Shown piece after piece: positions 14,201 through 24,931 of a DNA stretch of 64,000 bases (within the stretch, counting starts at the first letter, position 1; every line of letters starts with the position of its first letter). The stretch covers positions 13,362,092 to 13,426,091 of the forward strand of contig CM059623.1 of assembly GCA_030435675.1 (NCBI GenBank), read 5' to 3'. Under the pieces are notes generated by a model. The model ran no database searches, was not told the origin of the DNA, and saw only the letters and a program-made list of their open reading frames with translations. A program made the position numbers and the translations under genes. The stretch comes from Steinernema hermaphroditum (lineage: Eukaryota; Nematoda; Chromadorea; Rhabditida; Steinernematidae).

Positions 14201-17200
14201 AAACTCTGTTGTTCTAGAAACGGTGTGCTCTAGAAGGCACCTAATCTTTTGTAAATGCCAGGATTTGATGTTTGCTCTTTGAACGGATTGAAGTCTCCGT
14301 TTTTGACAGCTTTCGGCTTAAAATATCCGTCTGGCATTTGAAAATACAACTGCGGTTGTTTCAACATTATAAAGACCCCGAAATTTGAGATAATCAACGA
14401 AGTCTGTGAAGCCATCTTCGGCTTCGGCACGAGATCGACGTCCGAAATCGCTCCGAGACTCCGTTTTGTCATTTCGTTTGTGCGCCAACTTACAGTTTTT
14501 CTAAAAAACATTTCATGAATAGCCTTACTTTTTTAGATTCCTTTCTCTATCACGTGACGCTGCCAAGAACATAGTGCTTTGTATCCGACTCATTTCTATT
14601 TTTACGATATCTAGCTCTCTGATTGCCTATTGAGCTTTCGAAGCAGCGTAGCAATCTCAATAGCGCCATTTTCGTTTGATCACAAAAACACATGTCCAAA
14701 AACCGGTAACAGAAACATGCCAGAGGGATCAGTGGCTTTTACGAATTTTCAAAAAAATATACAGCTACTTAAGCTTTCATTTAGTCCGACTGAGCTGCGG
14801 CCGAGTCCTCGAGGAGTGCATGTCACTCAAGAACAGAGAATACATCGTGAACAAAGGCTACCTGAAAAAGATGGTTACCACCGCTGAGAAGCTCAGCAAG
14901 AACCCCGAGCAGCAGAGGATGTCCCTTTCCATCATGGAGAGTCTGTTCAAGCATTCAGCGGATACGTCATTTAAGTAAGTTTCTGAATATTGAGTGCACC
15001 AACACAAATATATTACACAAGCCATAATCAAGCACCTATCTATAGATTTTTGTAATTCTTAGTAAAGCCACCGCGGCTCTCTTTGTCTGCTAGATTTTAC
15101 AGTTCGCATGAATTTACCATAGTATCAACACAAACCAGTTCCCAAGGGTATGCCTTCTACAAAAATCAGCCTCTTAATGTTCTATGCAACAATCCTCTCA
15201 AAACAGCTGTGTATTGATGCAGATGCAGAATTTTTCAGATCTGATCATCGATATATACAGTCATTTGTATTTCGTGATCTACGATACACAAACGACCTAA
15301 AAGTTCTGAGGAACTAATACTAGTACAGCTACAAGAAAGTATGTCCGCGAAACTGTTTTTAATGAGCATTATAACGATAAAGACCAGTGCATTTACAGGG
15401 CAGTAGTCTTCATTTAGAAAAAGTATATTTTTATCCTTGCCCGGAATGAGCAGTTGTATCAAAAATCTCAGAAAATAAGGCGCTTCCCGCAGGCTAGAGG
15501 CTCTCTGCATCAAAACCAAAATCAAAAGTACACTACCTTACGTCTCTCCAAGTACAATTTACAGTATTCCTGTAGGCAATCTGTTTTCAGACAATGTTTT
15601 TGGTGTTTTTCGAGTCACCCATGTGACAAATTAGAGTACGTTTCGAGAGCAAGAGATACGGTGGTCTTCGTTCATATAAGACGCCGCTAATCACCGAATT
15701 TGGTTTGTTTTCATCTACAGCATACTGTATCTATCCTATTTGTCCAAGTGTTGCATCTAAAATGAACCCCTAATAACCATATTTTGATGTGTTCACAGAA
15801 CTTAAGGGCACTGTTCATTCGCCGATTCTGCTCTCTTGAAGATCCATTTTTAGTAACACAAAAAGTCACCTTGACCACGAAACAAGTTCTTCGATGTGTA
15901 AAGTTGCAATATCGGTCGACTTTTTGAAAACATCCTGCATTTACTGGTTCAATGTTGACGGATCTTTTGGATCGATCGCTGCACAGCTCTGCATTTTGAT
16001 CTTTTCGTTACAGACGGCTTTATCTTAATTATACCTTAAGTTATTGGGTCGTTACCCGACATGAACACACAACCATTAACTATATGGACATCGAATGTAC
16101 CCCTTATCGTAGCCACTAACTATTCGTTAGATACGAATGGTAAATTTTGTTATCTCCACATGCGAACACGTAAACTTCCACGGGTATTCTGGAGCCGTAG
16201 AAGTAGAAAAACTTGAGCTTTGGTCGGTAAATCTGGCTTTGATGTCATGGGGTAGATCTTTCTGATACGAAGCGCCAGCAGAGTATACAGAGAACCTTTT
16301 CGTCGAACTCAAAAAACAGCTTCCTTAGATAGTATCTTCAAACATGTACTAGGTGACTCACTTCTGTAATCTGATCTTCTCAACTTACGTCAAAACGCTG
16401 CGCAGAACGAGATTCCCATTACGTCAAGAAGGCATCTCTTTTTATAATTGTTTTGCAAGTTTTGTTATGTTTTTTGTTCACCTTGTGTCAGAGGCCTCGG
16501 CACCATCAATCGCAGTATTTTTGGTGCTCTTTAGGCTCTAATTATTCTCCAATTTTGTATAAATTCAAAGCCTTCTTATGATCGATCTTCTCAATAGTAG
16601 AGACCATGATGAGTTCATAAAAAACTGTTGTGCAAGCTGAATTTTCTGCAGGATTTATTTGGATTCTTGTTTGGCAAGTTAGTCACTCTCTGTTCGACAA
16701 GTTCTTCTTTTCAACAACCAACAACGTCCTGTGATTAACGATTCATTGGTCGGCAAGACTCTTTCGTATTTTGAGTCTCTTTTAGGTCTGATAACAGGCA
16801 AATTACTGATACCCAATTTTGACCCTTGCCGTTACTATACACACGTCGTTATCACCCGGCCGGCGTTGGTCACTTTAGCCGCCCACTGAGGCCAAACGAT
16901 CTATGCTCTATGGTCTCACTTTGGGTATCGGTATCAAGAGCGCAAACATTTACAACACAGAGAGCAGTCATCAGTCACCGGTTGTCACAGTTTTGCACAT
17001 TTCAGCGAGCAAAAAGTGTCCGATTGTGAAATTTCACTATTACCTTTTCAGGCTAATCGAATTCGGCGTTCTCGACCACATTCTGCTAACCTGCAAACGA
17101 GCCACCGATCAGCCGATCACCCTTCGCCACGCAGCCCTGGCCCTGGCCAATCTCTCCCTCTACAGCGAGTCCGAAGCGAAGAAGAAGATCATTCAGAAGA

Positions 17201-20200
17201 AGCTGCCCGACTGGCTCTTTCTGCTCGCCTCGCAGCAGGACGATCTCACGCGATACTATGCCTGCTTAGCGATATGTATGCTTGGAAGCTCGAAGGAAAT
17301 GGAAGCTGCCGTCACGAAATCTGGAACCCTCTCCCTTGTCGAGCCTTTTCTTCTCGCACATCAAGCAACCGCTTTTGCCGGCGATCACTATAAACACTCG
17401 CAGGGACGACCGAAGGAATGGCTTGGGAGGTAAGTAATCTTTTAGTTAGAAACCAAGTACGTATTACATTGAAATCGAGCATTCTGAATAATATCGAATC
17501 CAGAACGAAATGGCAAAATTCTTGCCGGCTTCTAGCCATTTGAAACGCGCTCTCTTAGTTCGATTTGTGGCAAATTTCCAAGGCCAATTCTATTTATGGG
17601 ATGTATTGGACTTAAGATCCAAATCGGATACAGAAGGAGACCGCTAAATTACTGACTTCAACGTGCCATTAGCCATGTTGTTATACTTCGATCTATGACT
17701 AAATTCCAATGGCTGTTCTATTTATGGAATGCACAAACTGCATTTGACCTAAACCCCACGTTGCCAGACATCGAAAACAAAGCAAAAGTTGAATAGAGTA
17801 AACATTTGTGCCTGTTAGTCACTAAGGCACAGACTACGATGCATTAATTCCAGTGCATTCCTATGTATTCGGGTCAAAATCACTTTGCCAGCTCTGTTTT
17901 CCTATAACATACCTATGTTTTGTAAGACCGTGGGAAAGTGTTAAGTATACACGGCCCAATTATAAATGTAGCTGACATTTACAGGTGTGCTGTGTAAATT
18001 TCGCGCGCTTTGCGATCTTTAAGTAGGTAAACAATGGTTGTTCTACGCTTTCGTAACCCCTCCCTATCAGCTCTTAGTTGTGAAATTCCGACACAATTTA
18101 GCGAGGTTTGTTTAGTTGATGAACGTATCTTGTCTCCACTGTGTGTCTCTGCAATCTGTAGGATTTTCGTTGAGTTCAGAAGCCTGAGCTAGTTAAGGAC
18201 CACGTGGTATGGTTCCGTTCCTTTTGACCTTTTCAATTGATTTACTAACTGATAGAGACAGCATTCATAACTTGAAAGAAGAAAAATTCCAAAAATCAGC
18301 GAATCATGCGAATCATCCTAGTTCTTTCGTTGTTCTGCCCATTTACGGTGATTTCTTTTTCGAAAATATGAGTGATCAGTTGACATATATGGTCAATATA
18401 TTCGGAAACAATCAAAGCCCTTTCTCAGAGTATTCATTGTTCACTTCGAACGTCTGATTTACGGAATTTCATACTGATCTTCAACTCCAAATCTTAGAGG
18501 CCTTAGCAACGATCCGTACCTTCACCTCTTCGGGTCTACTAATCGGTATTTCCCCAAATTTCCCCCAAAAACCACCAGTTCTCCGGTTCTCCCCTCCTCG
18601 GCCACTAGCCCACTATATACAGCCGATTTCCGTTTTGTCGAACCGATAGAACAAAGAGCGAAACTCCTCTTCGCCGTCGCGGCGGATCTGTGATGCCCGT
18701 TGTCGGATTCCACGAGTTGCGCTTCTGTTTACGTCGTGTTGTCGCGTGTTTCGCTCCCACGACGTCACGGGTCGCCGGCGGCGATCGGCGGCGGCGGGGG
18801 AGGAACGGGCGCGTGTCATGACAGCAACCCGTCTCGGGGCTGTGATACAGATCGGCGCTACAAGCACACCCATCATAAGTGATAAATTGTTACTTACTTA
18901 GTCTTCGCCTGTCTTCGCCGTCCGTCCTCTGTGGCCGTAATCAGGCTGCGAACAAGGCGTTCGATATGGGACGGTAAGCCGTTGTGCGAGCACCTTTCTA
19001 TCATTCCCCCATTTGACCTGTCTAGACAGCACACAGTCGTTTTTAGTCCGATGTACAGTGAACGGCCATCAATCACTTGTGTGTCGGTTCTGGAAAACCA
19101 TAAACAACGGGGAAATTTATCTATAATAACTGTAATTAATAACAAAAAACTACAGAAAGTGTTCTCTCTGGGCACTTTTTAAAGCTAATGCTTGAAAGTG
19201 AGATAAATCAAGGTTTTCTTCATTCAGATCTTAGACCTGATGCCTTAACTAAGCCGCTTTCTGAAGGGCCAACGACCCACCTGGCCAGTAAATCATAGAC
19301 GTCACTGTCTACCAGACCAAACTTCAGCTATCTAAGTCTGAACCCCTCAAATAACCAATCCGATTCTCACCGATCTCGTTTAGACTTCTGCCTATGCTCA
19401 AGTCGAAATGTCGGGAAGCAAAGAGTATGGCCGCCTTCCACTTCACCATGGAAGCAACAATCAAAAAGGACCAGCAGAAACTGGAAGTTTTCGAAGAGAT
19501 CGGTGCCATCCAGGCGCTCAAAGAGGTCGCCTCCAGTCCCGACGAGGTGGCCGCGAAGTTCGCCAGCGAGGCCTTAACGATCATCGGAGAGGAGGTGCCC
19601 TACAAGTTGTCGCAGCAAGTTCCCTGCTGGAGCACCAGCGATGTACAGTACTGGGTCAAAAAGGTGGGTAATTATCCCATATTTTTAATAACAATATTCG
19701 GCACTATTTCGTAGATCACAATAGGGTATCATAAATCGATTCAATAGCGTGCAGAAGTGACATTTTTGCTGCCGACGTAGCGCACTATCAGCTCGAAATT
19801 TTGTAATGATAACGGAAATGTCCATTTATCGTCGCATTCCACTTTGGTCGGAGAACCCTAAATAGTCATGGTTCCTGCATGAGTCAATCAGTGAGTCATT
19901 TGTCGCTGCATTCTCATGGAAGTTATGAATTAGATGACCAGCCCTCTTCAACGTTATCGTACGAAAGAGGGGACAAGATATCAAAATGAAAAATTAAGGA
20001 GCGGAAGCGCTCGGATGGATAAGTTTCTTTCGCATTCTTAAACTACTTTTTGGGTGAAGAAGTTCAGCAGTTCTTTCATATATGTCTTTCTCCAAGAAGG
20101 CAAGAAGTTCAGCAGTTCCTCTTTCATATATCTTCAATTTTTGCATGACTACTCACTTCTTATTGAATGAATTTTCTTGATCTGACTGATCTTTAAATCT

Positions 20201-21693
20201 GACAAGCCAATTCTAAGGTTATTATTCCAGAGGGGTGCACGATAGGAAAAATAGGAATCCTTCACTGGAAAAGCCCGGTCGGATAACTAACACATTCATT
20301 CTTTAGCCATTTTTTGGGTTCAGAACTGCTCCAGTTGAATAGCCAAGCCATCCTTATTGTGCTTTCAATGCAGAATATATGACTTATCTCCACAAATTGT
20401 AGATCGGCTTTGGTCAATACGCCGCCGCCTTTGAAAGGAACATGGTCGATGGAGATCTCCTCCTCCTCCTCACCGAAAAAGATCTCCAGAACGACCTCGG
20501 AATCAAGTCCGGGCTTCTAAGGAAGCGCTTCATCCGTGAACTCGAAAGCCTCAAAATCGCCGCAGACTATAGCAGCGTCGACGAATCACAACTCGACCAA
20601 TTCCTCATGTCTCTAAGTCCGGAGCTGTCCGTCTACACCTATCAGATGCTTGGCCTCGGTCTTAACAGGAATCTCCTCCCTCAGCTCACGAACGACATGA
20701 TGAAGTCCGTTTGTGGCATACAGAATCCTGTACATCGACTGAAGCTCCGTCAAGCGCTGCAAGATAGCAAACATATCGACGACATTGAAGTGGCTATCCT
20801 CTCCAAGCAGATCGACGTTTTCATCAGCTACAGGAGATCTACGGGAAACCAGTTGGCTTCGCTGATTAAAGTGTTACTACAACTCCGAGGCTACAAGGTG
20901 TTCATCGACGTCGATAAGCTCTATGCGGGGAAATTCGACTCCAGCCTTCTGAAAAATATCCAGGCAGCCAAGCATTTCATTCTGGTGTTGACGCCCAATT
21001 CTTTGGATAGGCTCTTCAACGACACAAACTGTGACGATTGGATCCACAAGGAGGTGAGTAACGCTGGGTATGTGGACAGGATTAAATGGCCATTGTTCCA
21101 GCTCCGATGCGCTTTCGACCACCAGAAGAACGTTATCCCCATCTTCGACCAACACTTCGAGTTCCCCGCCGTTGAAGACGAGATTCCCCAGGACATCCGC
21201 CAGATCACCAAGTTCAACGGAGTCCGCTGGGTGCACGACTATCAAGAAGCGTGCATCGATAAAGTCGAACGGTTTCTGAAGGGCGAACTCAACCGAACGC
21301 CTTCGATCAACCAGAGCGGTCCGTATTCAAACGCCTCCTCTCCTCGGAGGGTCGGCCTCTCGGTGAAAACTGGAGCGGCCGCTGCTGCGCCGAAGCCCAC
21401 AAGGGCTAAGTGGAACTCGGTAAACCGAGGCCCTGGTCCTCTGCCTAACTCGCCTGCGGCCAACACGAAAAACACGAGGCACCAACTTGACCCTCCACCG
21501 ACGTCGGGAGCTAATGCCTGTAAGTTACCTGGCCACATTAACTCCTTCATGATCCTCTTGAATCAGAGATTTTCCCACAATGCTATTACTCAGGCTTTTT
21601 TAATAGTGTGTCCTATTTTCAGTCCGATCATCCTCAATCGAGAAGCGCAAGAAGCTCTACGCATCGGTGAGCACCGTCTACAGCGGCACGTGA
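5256..21693 (+). CDS. tir-1: TIR-1/SARM1 orthologue: ARM-SAM-SAM-TIR NAD+ hydrolase adaptor
   Basis: Orthologue of SARM1, whose TIR domain cleaves NAD+ and which acts in innate immune p38 signalling and axon degeneration. Exons, all in phase: 5256-5365, 8691-8829, 9894-10298, 11158-11382, 13420-13572, 13682-13850, 14785-14974, 17052-17429, 19384-19663, 20403-21053, 21102-21519, 21623-21693; about 1062 aa. Residues 1-345 are a Ser/Pro/Gln-rich tail; ARM repeats run about 345-670 (VMTKAWMFPKISHDL, SIMESLFKHS, RHAALALANLSLYS); SAM1 about 672-745 (VDGDLLLLLTEKDLQNDLG), SAM2 about 748-815, TIR about 820-960 (QIDVFISYRR, KVFIDVDKLYAGKFDSSL, WIHKE, VRWVHDYQEA). The E of WIHKE aligns with the catalytic glutamate of SARM1. 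The first in-frame ATG after the upstream stop is 5256; 5286 is an alternative. Introns reach 3.3 kb. Exon ends and the extreme N terminus are inferred; the identity is secure. Confidence 0.95.
6185..6725 (+). repeat. Diverged tandem repeat in tir-1 intron 1
   Basis: Three diverged copies of a block recur at about 6185-6270, 6295-6410 and 6597-6725. Shared words are acttttgagct, ttatggagtccattta, agaagtaaatttttgcatac and catttattactattcat. No coding content. Probably an old local duplication inside the first intron. Confidence 0.6.
12456..13110 (+). repeat. Diverged tandem repeat in tir-1 intron 4
   Basis: A block with tctttaaaacaatcagttct and catctgacttggtcgatctt at about 12456-12510 returns at about 12681-12735. 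A second word pair, gatcgatttttgg...gtaat..gctta and aaaaagtttgtttt, occurs near 12604 and again near 13042. The units are clearly diverged copies about 220-430 bp apart. No coding content seen. Confidence 0.6.
20050..20130 (+). repeat. Short direct duplication in tir-1 intron 9
   Basis: The words gaagttcagcagttc and ctttcatatat occur twice about 45 bp apart. No other function is visible. Confidence 0.5.
21054..21101 (+). other. tir-1: 48-nt in-frame, stop-free intron inside the TIR domain of tir-1
   Basis: The segment begins gtgagt and ends ttccag, is 48 nt long and reads as 16 sense codons in the host frame. Removing it joins WIHKE to LRCAFDHQKN, which is the continuous order known in SARM1/TIR-1 proteins, so it is best read as an intron. 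If retained, 16 residues (VSNAGYVDRIKWPLFQ) would enter directly after the predicted catalytic Glu (codon 21051-21053) with no frameshift. Confidence 0.85.
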
Positions 21694-22052
21694 TCCACCC
21701 TCCCTCCTCCTTTCTCCTCTTCCGGTAAAAACCACTCTTGCTCAATCTGTGATACTCATAAACCGTTGTTTCCCCGTTTCCTCTTTCCCCCCAACGTCAC
21801 CATCGAAGGCCTTATGCACCGTAATCAAAGATGTACATATTCTGTCGCCCTCCCACTGAAGCTTTATCTCTCCACAAAATGGTAATGAACTTCTTGTTCT
21901 CTTTGAGATTATATCTCTGCACTTAATAATATTATCATTGTATATAACTATGCCCCAGACACTCTCTCCTAAAAATGCTACCCAATCGACAACAAACAGG
22001 TTGATAGAGATTTGTGACGCATCACAATGGATTTATCTAAAATGAAGATTTT

Positions 22053-22058
22053 AATAAA
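22053..22058 (+). terminator. tir-1: Candidate polyadenylation signal of tir-1
   Basis: An AATAAA hexamer lies about 360 bp past the tir-1 stop codon (21691-21693) in AT-rich sequence and just before a tRNA gene. It is the only canonical hexamer I see in this interval. Confidence 0.5.
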
Positions 22059-22151
22059 TTATCATAAATATTAGCACGTCGACCACAGAACACATCGATA
22101 TCTGATCAGTACTGCTCTCTTCGAAAGGTGTACATGTGGAAAAACAACTAA

Positions 22152-22222
22152 GGTCCCGCCGAGATTTGAACTCGGGTCGCAGGATTCAGAGTCCTGAGTG
22201 CTAACCGCTACACCACGGGACC
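22152..22222 (-). tRNA. tRNA-Gln(CTG)
   Basis: On the minus strand, acceptor GGTCCCG pairs with the 3' end CGGGACC, the anticodon stem CAGGA/TCCTG encloses the loop CTCTGAA (anticodon CTG), and the T arm reads GAGTTCAAATCTC. It is paired with tRNA-Cys 117 bp away; the same pair recurs at 45995-46253. Confidence 0.95.
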
Positions 22223-22338
22223 ACCGAGTGCAAGTCTAGTCGGCGGTCACTAGTGGCGACTCTCGATTTCTCTTTGTTTAAACAGTGCAGCGATTCTATT
22301 GTCGACGGTTATACTGTTCGAGAATCGGATAACCGTGT

Positions 22339-22410
22339 GGGGGCATAGCTCAGTGGCAGAGCATTCGACTGCAGATCGAGAGGTCACCGGTTCAAATCCG
22401 GTTGCTCCCT
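22339..22410 (+). tRNA. tRNA-Cys(GCA)
   Basis: Acceptor GGGGGCA pairs with TGCTCCC, the anticodon stem TTCGA/TCGAG encloses CTGCAGA (anticodon GCA), and the T arm is CCGGTTCAAATCCGG. It diverges from the neighbouring tRNA-Gln on the opposite strand. Confidence 0.95.
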
Positions 22411-22954
22411 ATGTTTTTCAATTATTCTGTTTCTTCTTCTAAAGAATTTCTTAACGTAGTCAAGAACACAATAGGGAAAATTCACAAACAGCCATGGCAA
22501 AGCTTCTATCCCAGTTAGAAGCATAAGTTTGATAACACTATACTTCGACAGAAAAGACTATTTTTGTCTTCCCGATTTTAGTTTTTATGGGTGCAGTCCG
22601 GACGTTAAGAATTGATGAGTTCAACGACGTCTGATCTTCGTTCCCAGCACTGTTAATTAATGTACAACAACGTCCTTCGTGCACTGGGTGCACGGAACCC
22701 CCAGTCGCTAATTCGATTATTCACATGCACAACAGAGGGTCTCCGCTCCGTGCGGACTTTGCACCTCCACAAGGATCGCAACGGTCGATGTTTCGTGTAA
22801 ATAGGAGAAGGGCGTCCAGCCTGAAAGCCAGAAGGGGATCATACGTAGAGTAGATACTTATACAGCGATCAATGCACTTGTATGAGATGTGCGTATTTTG
22901 TGGATATTGGAAAAACTATTAATATTCAGAGAATCAAAGTGAATCTGAATACTA
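22411..22954. other. Intergenic, nothing recognised
   Basis: No coding frame or RNA gene is recognised. A short perfect hairpin, cgtgcac tgg gtgcacg, lies near 22677-22695 but has no wider context. Confidence 0.4.
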
Positions 22955-23891
22955 TTAGGTTGATGCAAAACAAATGTCGATGATGTTGATTTTGTTCTTT
23001 CTTTCATTATAATAAGTTTCTGTATGACATGATTAATAGTTCTTGTAGAGCTTTCACTCGCGCATCGTTTGATATATATTCCGTCCCGCTGGCCCTTTCT
23101 AATTAAAATAAAATTTTACGTTAAACATGATCGAGAAAAAGTGCCCAGTGCGGATTTGCATACCACACAACTTCAAACAAAGCAAGTTTCCTGCCTAATT
23201 TCACAGTAGCCCGTGTTAAGTGCTGGAAGAAGATGTCCCATCCGAATGCATGTGCGAGTGGTGGGTTCAGCGATTCTGAGATGGAGATAAGTGCTTTAAA
23301 GACGAAGCACATGGAAAACGTCCCAAATTTTTGGGTGACGCAGCATTAAAACAGGTTGTTGAGCTGAATCCGAAAGCAACCTGCTCGAGAACTCACGACA
23401 GCGTTTGTGAACGTTAATTAATCAACCACTATGAGACGCTTGTATGCCATTTGAAAGATCAATAGGTGTGAAAAAAGGTCGTTGTAGTCAGATGGCCCGA
23501 AAATGGTAGTGGAAATCAGGGGGCAAAATGTACAAAAAATCAACAACAAACACTATGATTGGAATCCTCCTTCGCAATATCAAGGATAGTTGTTTGACCG
23601 CCTTATAGCAGACATCGCTCCACCTGACTATCACTTATTCCTGTCGATGCAGTGCTCCTTGGCAGAAAAAAAAATCAAAAGATGTGAGGAAGTCAAAATT
23701 TGAGTCACAAACTTTTTCAAGTCCAAACCACTATGAATTCGTTCAGTAAGGCATTCACTCTCTACGTGGACATAGGCGACAACTCGTGAATACTAATGGT
23801 GAATGTCTTTTGGGTTCAGCTTTTGATTATTATACTTTCATGATCAATTTTCTTTTTAACAAAAATCGACATTTCTTTTGCATCAACCTAA
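22955..23891 (+). mobile_element. Degenerate mariner transposon with intact ends
   Basis: The ends are inverted repeats of about 28 bp: TTAGGTTGATGCAAAACAAA at the left and its complement with one mismatch at the right. A TA duplication flanks the element (22953-22954 and 23892-23893). Inside, broken transposase survives: WVQRF, an in-frame TGA, then DGDKCFKDEAHGKRPK near 23259-23325, and IAPPDYHLFLSMQ near 23614-23652, which matches the region of the third catalytic Asp of mariner. Frames are interrupted by stops and the middle of the gene is missing. At 937 bp it is shorter than a full mariner (about 1.3 kb), so it cannot move by itself. Confidence 0.9.
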
Positions 23892-23904
23892 TATTTCATT
23901 CATT

Positions 23905-24445
23905 TCGTTCGTTGTTGTTGTTGGCGTGTCGTTGTTGGCGCAATGAGCGCCCCGGCTCCCAGAAGGCCTGGAACACCAGGGAGCCGTAGTTCCACCGTCT
24001 TGCCAAGAAGCCCGTCACTGCCGCCCGACTCCACTCGCGCCGCCAGAGAAGCCGAAGAAGCGTTGCAACTCCGACGTCCGCGTCTCCAGCTGCCCTGATG
24101 GTTCCCGGTTCGCCTGTTGTGCTCCGACAACGTGTTTCGCCTGCATGCATGTTCTTCACTCGTGCCGCCCGCGGAAGCCGCCGAAGAAGCTCCTCAACTC
24201 CGACGTCCGCACCGCCACCTGAGCTGAAGATGGGTTTGCTGTGCTCCACCGTCTCCGGAATCAGCTCTTCGCCTCTCTGATGCCCGCGCACACTAATGGG
24301 ATCGCCGTGCTCTACTCTGATGTGCCGAAGTCAGAAGAAGACCGGAGACTACGGAGTGATAATGTGTTTCTTGTGCATATATATGACGTCTCGCAAGGCG
24401 TAAGCCTTAGATACGAGAAATAAACTCGTGAAACTCGTTCGTTCG
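23905..24445 (+). repeat. Dispersed repeat family A, copy 1
   Basis: Begins within 15 bp of the mariner end and shares long stretches with the copies at 29325-29925 (-), 32213-32725 (+) and 43390-44010 (+), for example cggctcccagaaggcctgga and ccagggagccgtagttccac. The 3' end holds the hairpin AAGGC-GTAA-GCCTT (24395-24408), then an AAATAAA motif and a repeated CTCGTGAAA tail. The shared hairpin and tail suggest a retroposon whose 3' end is recognised by a reverse transcriptase. This copy lacks the 5' end seen at 43390. Confidence 0.75.
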
Positions 24446-24705
24446 AAAGAAGGTCGATTTTTTGCTTGCCACAACTTGTGACCCATCCTATGCAGATTTA
24501 ATGCATTAGTTATCCACAAACCTCAATCAACCTTCGCTTAAGCAAACAGTGTCGTTCCTACTTCACCCTGCGACACGCAACAAAATCGTTTGATCAGCTT
24601 TTGCAACCTTAAGTAACAGATGCAGCTGCCCATGTACAAACGTGATCGTACTCCAATCAGCGAGGATAAAAGCGACTGTTGGCTAGAAATGTAGTTAAAC
24701 CAAAC

Positions 24706-24931
24706 ATGAAAGTATTCGGCATCCTTCTCGTCATTGTTCTAGCTGTCAGCATCATGACCGGCATCCAGGCTGCTGAGTGCAAGGACAATAGTAAGTTTGG
24801 GTGAAATTCTGTTTCATTCTATGCACGGGTTTATAGATAAGTACTGTGCGAATCTGGTCAAGCTCTGCTATGATTTCAAATATGAAACTCTCCTAACCAA
24901 GGAATGCGCCAAAACATGCCGAAAGTGCTGA
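24706..24931 (+). CDS. Small secreted single-ShKT-domain protein
   Basis: Two exons, 24706-24790 and 24837-24931, separated by a 46-nt GT-AG intron with matching phase; 59 aa. A hydrophobic signal peptide (MKVFGILLVIVLAVSIM and on, about 22 residues) precedes a mature peptide of about 37 residues with six cysteines in ShKT order, ending KECAKTCRKC. ShKT domains are abundant in nematode secreted proteins and are structurally related to potassium-channel-blocking sea-anemone peptides; some nematode ones affect host immune cells, many have no known role. Function cannot be read from the domain alone. It stands alone between a family A repeat and a repeat-rich stretch, with no operon-like neighbour. 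Confidence 0.85.

Noticed and set aside
20442..21728. Single 428-aa protein as one uninterrupted gene
   Set aside because: It starts inside the SAM1 domain, reads through the 48-nt TIR intron and ends in a non-homologous frame past the 21519 donor; it is part of tir-1.
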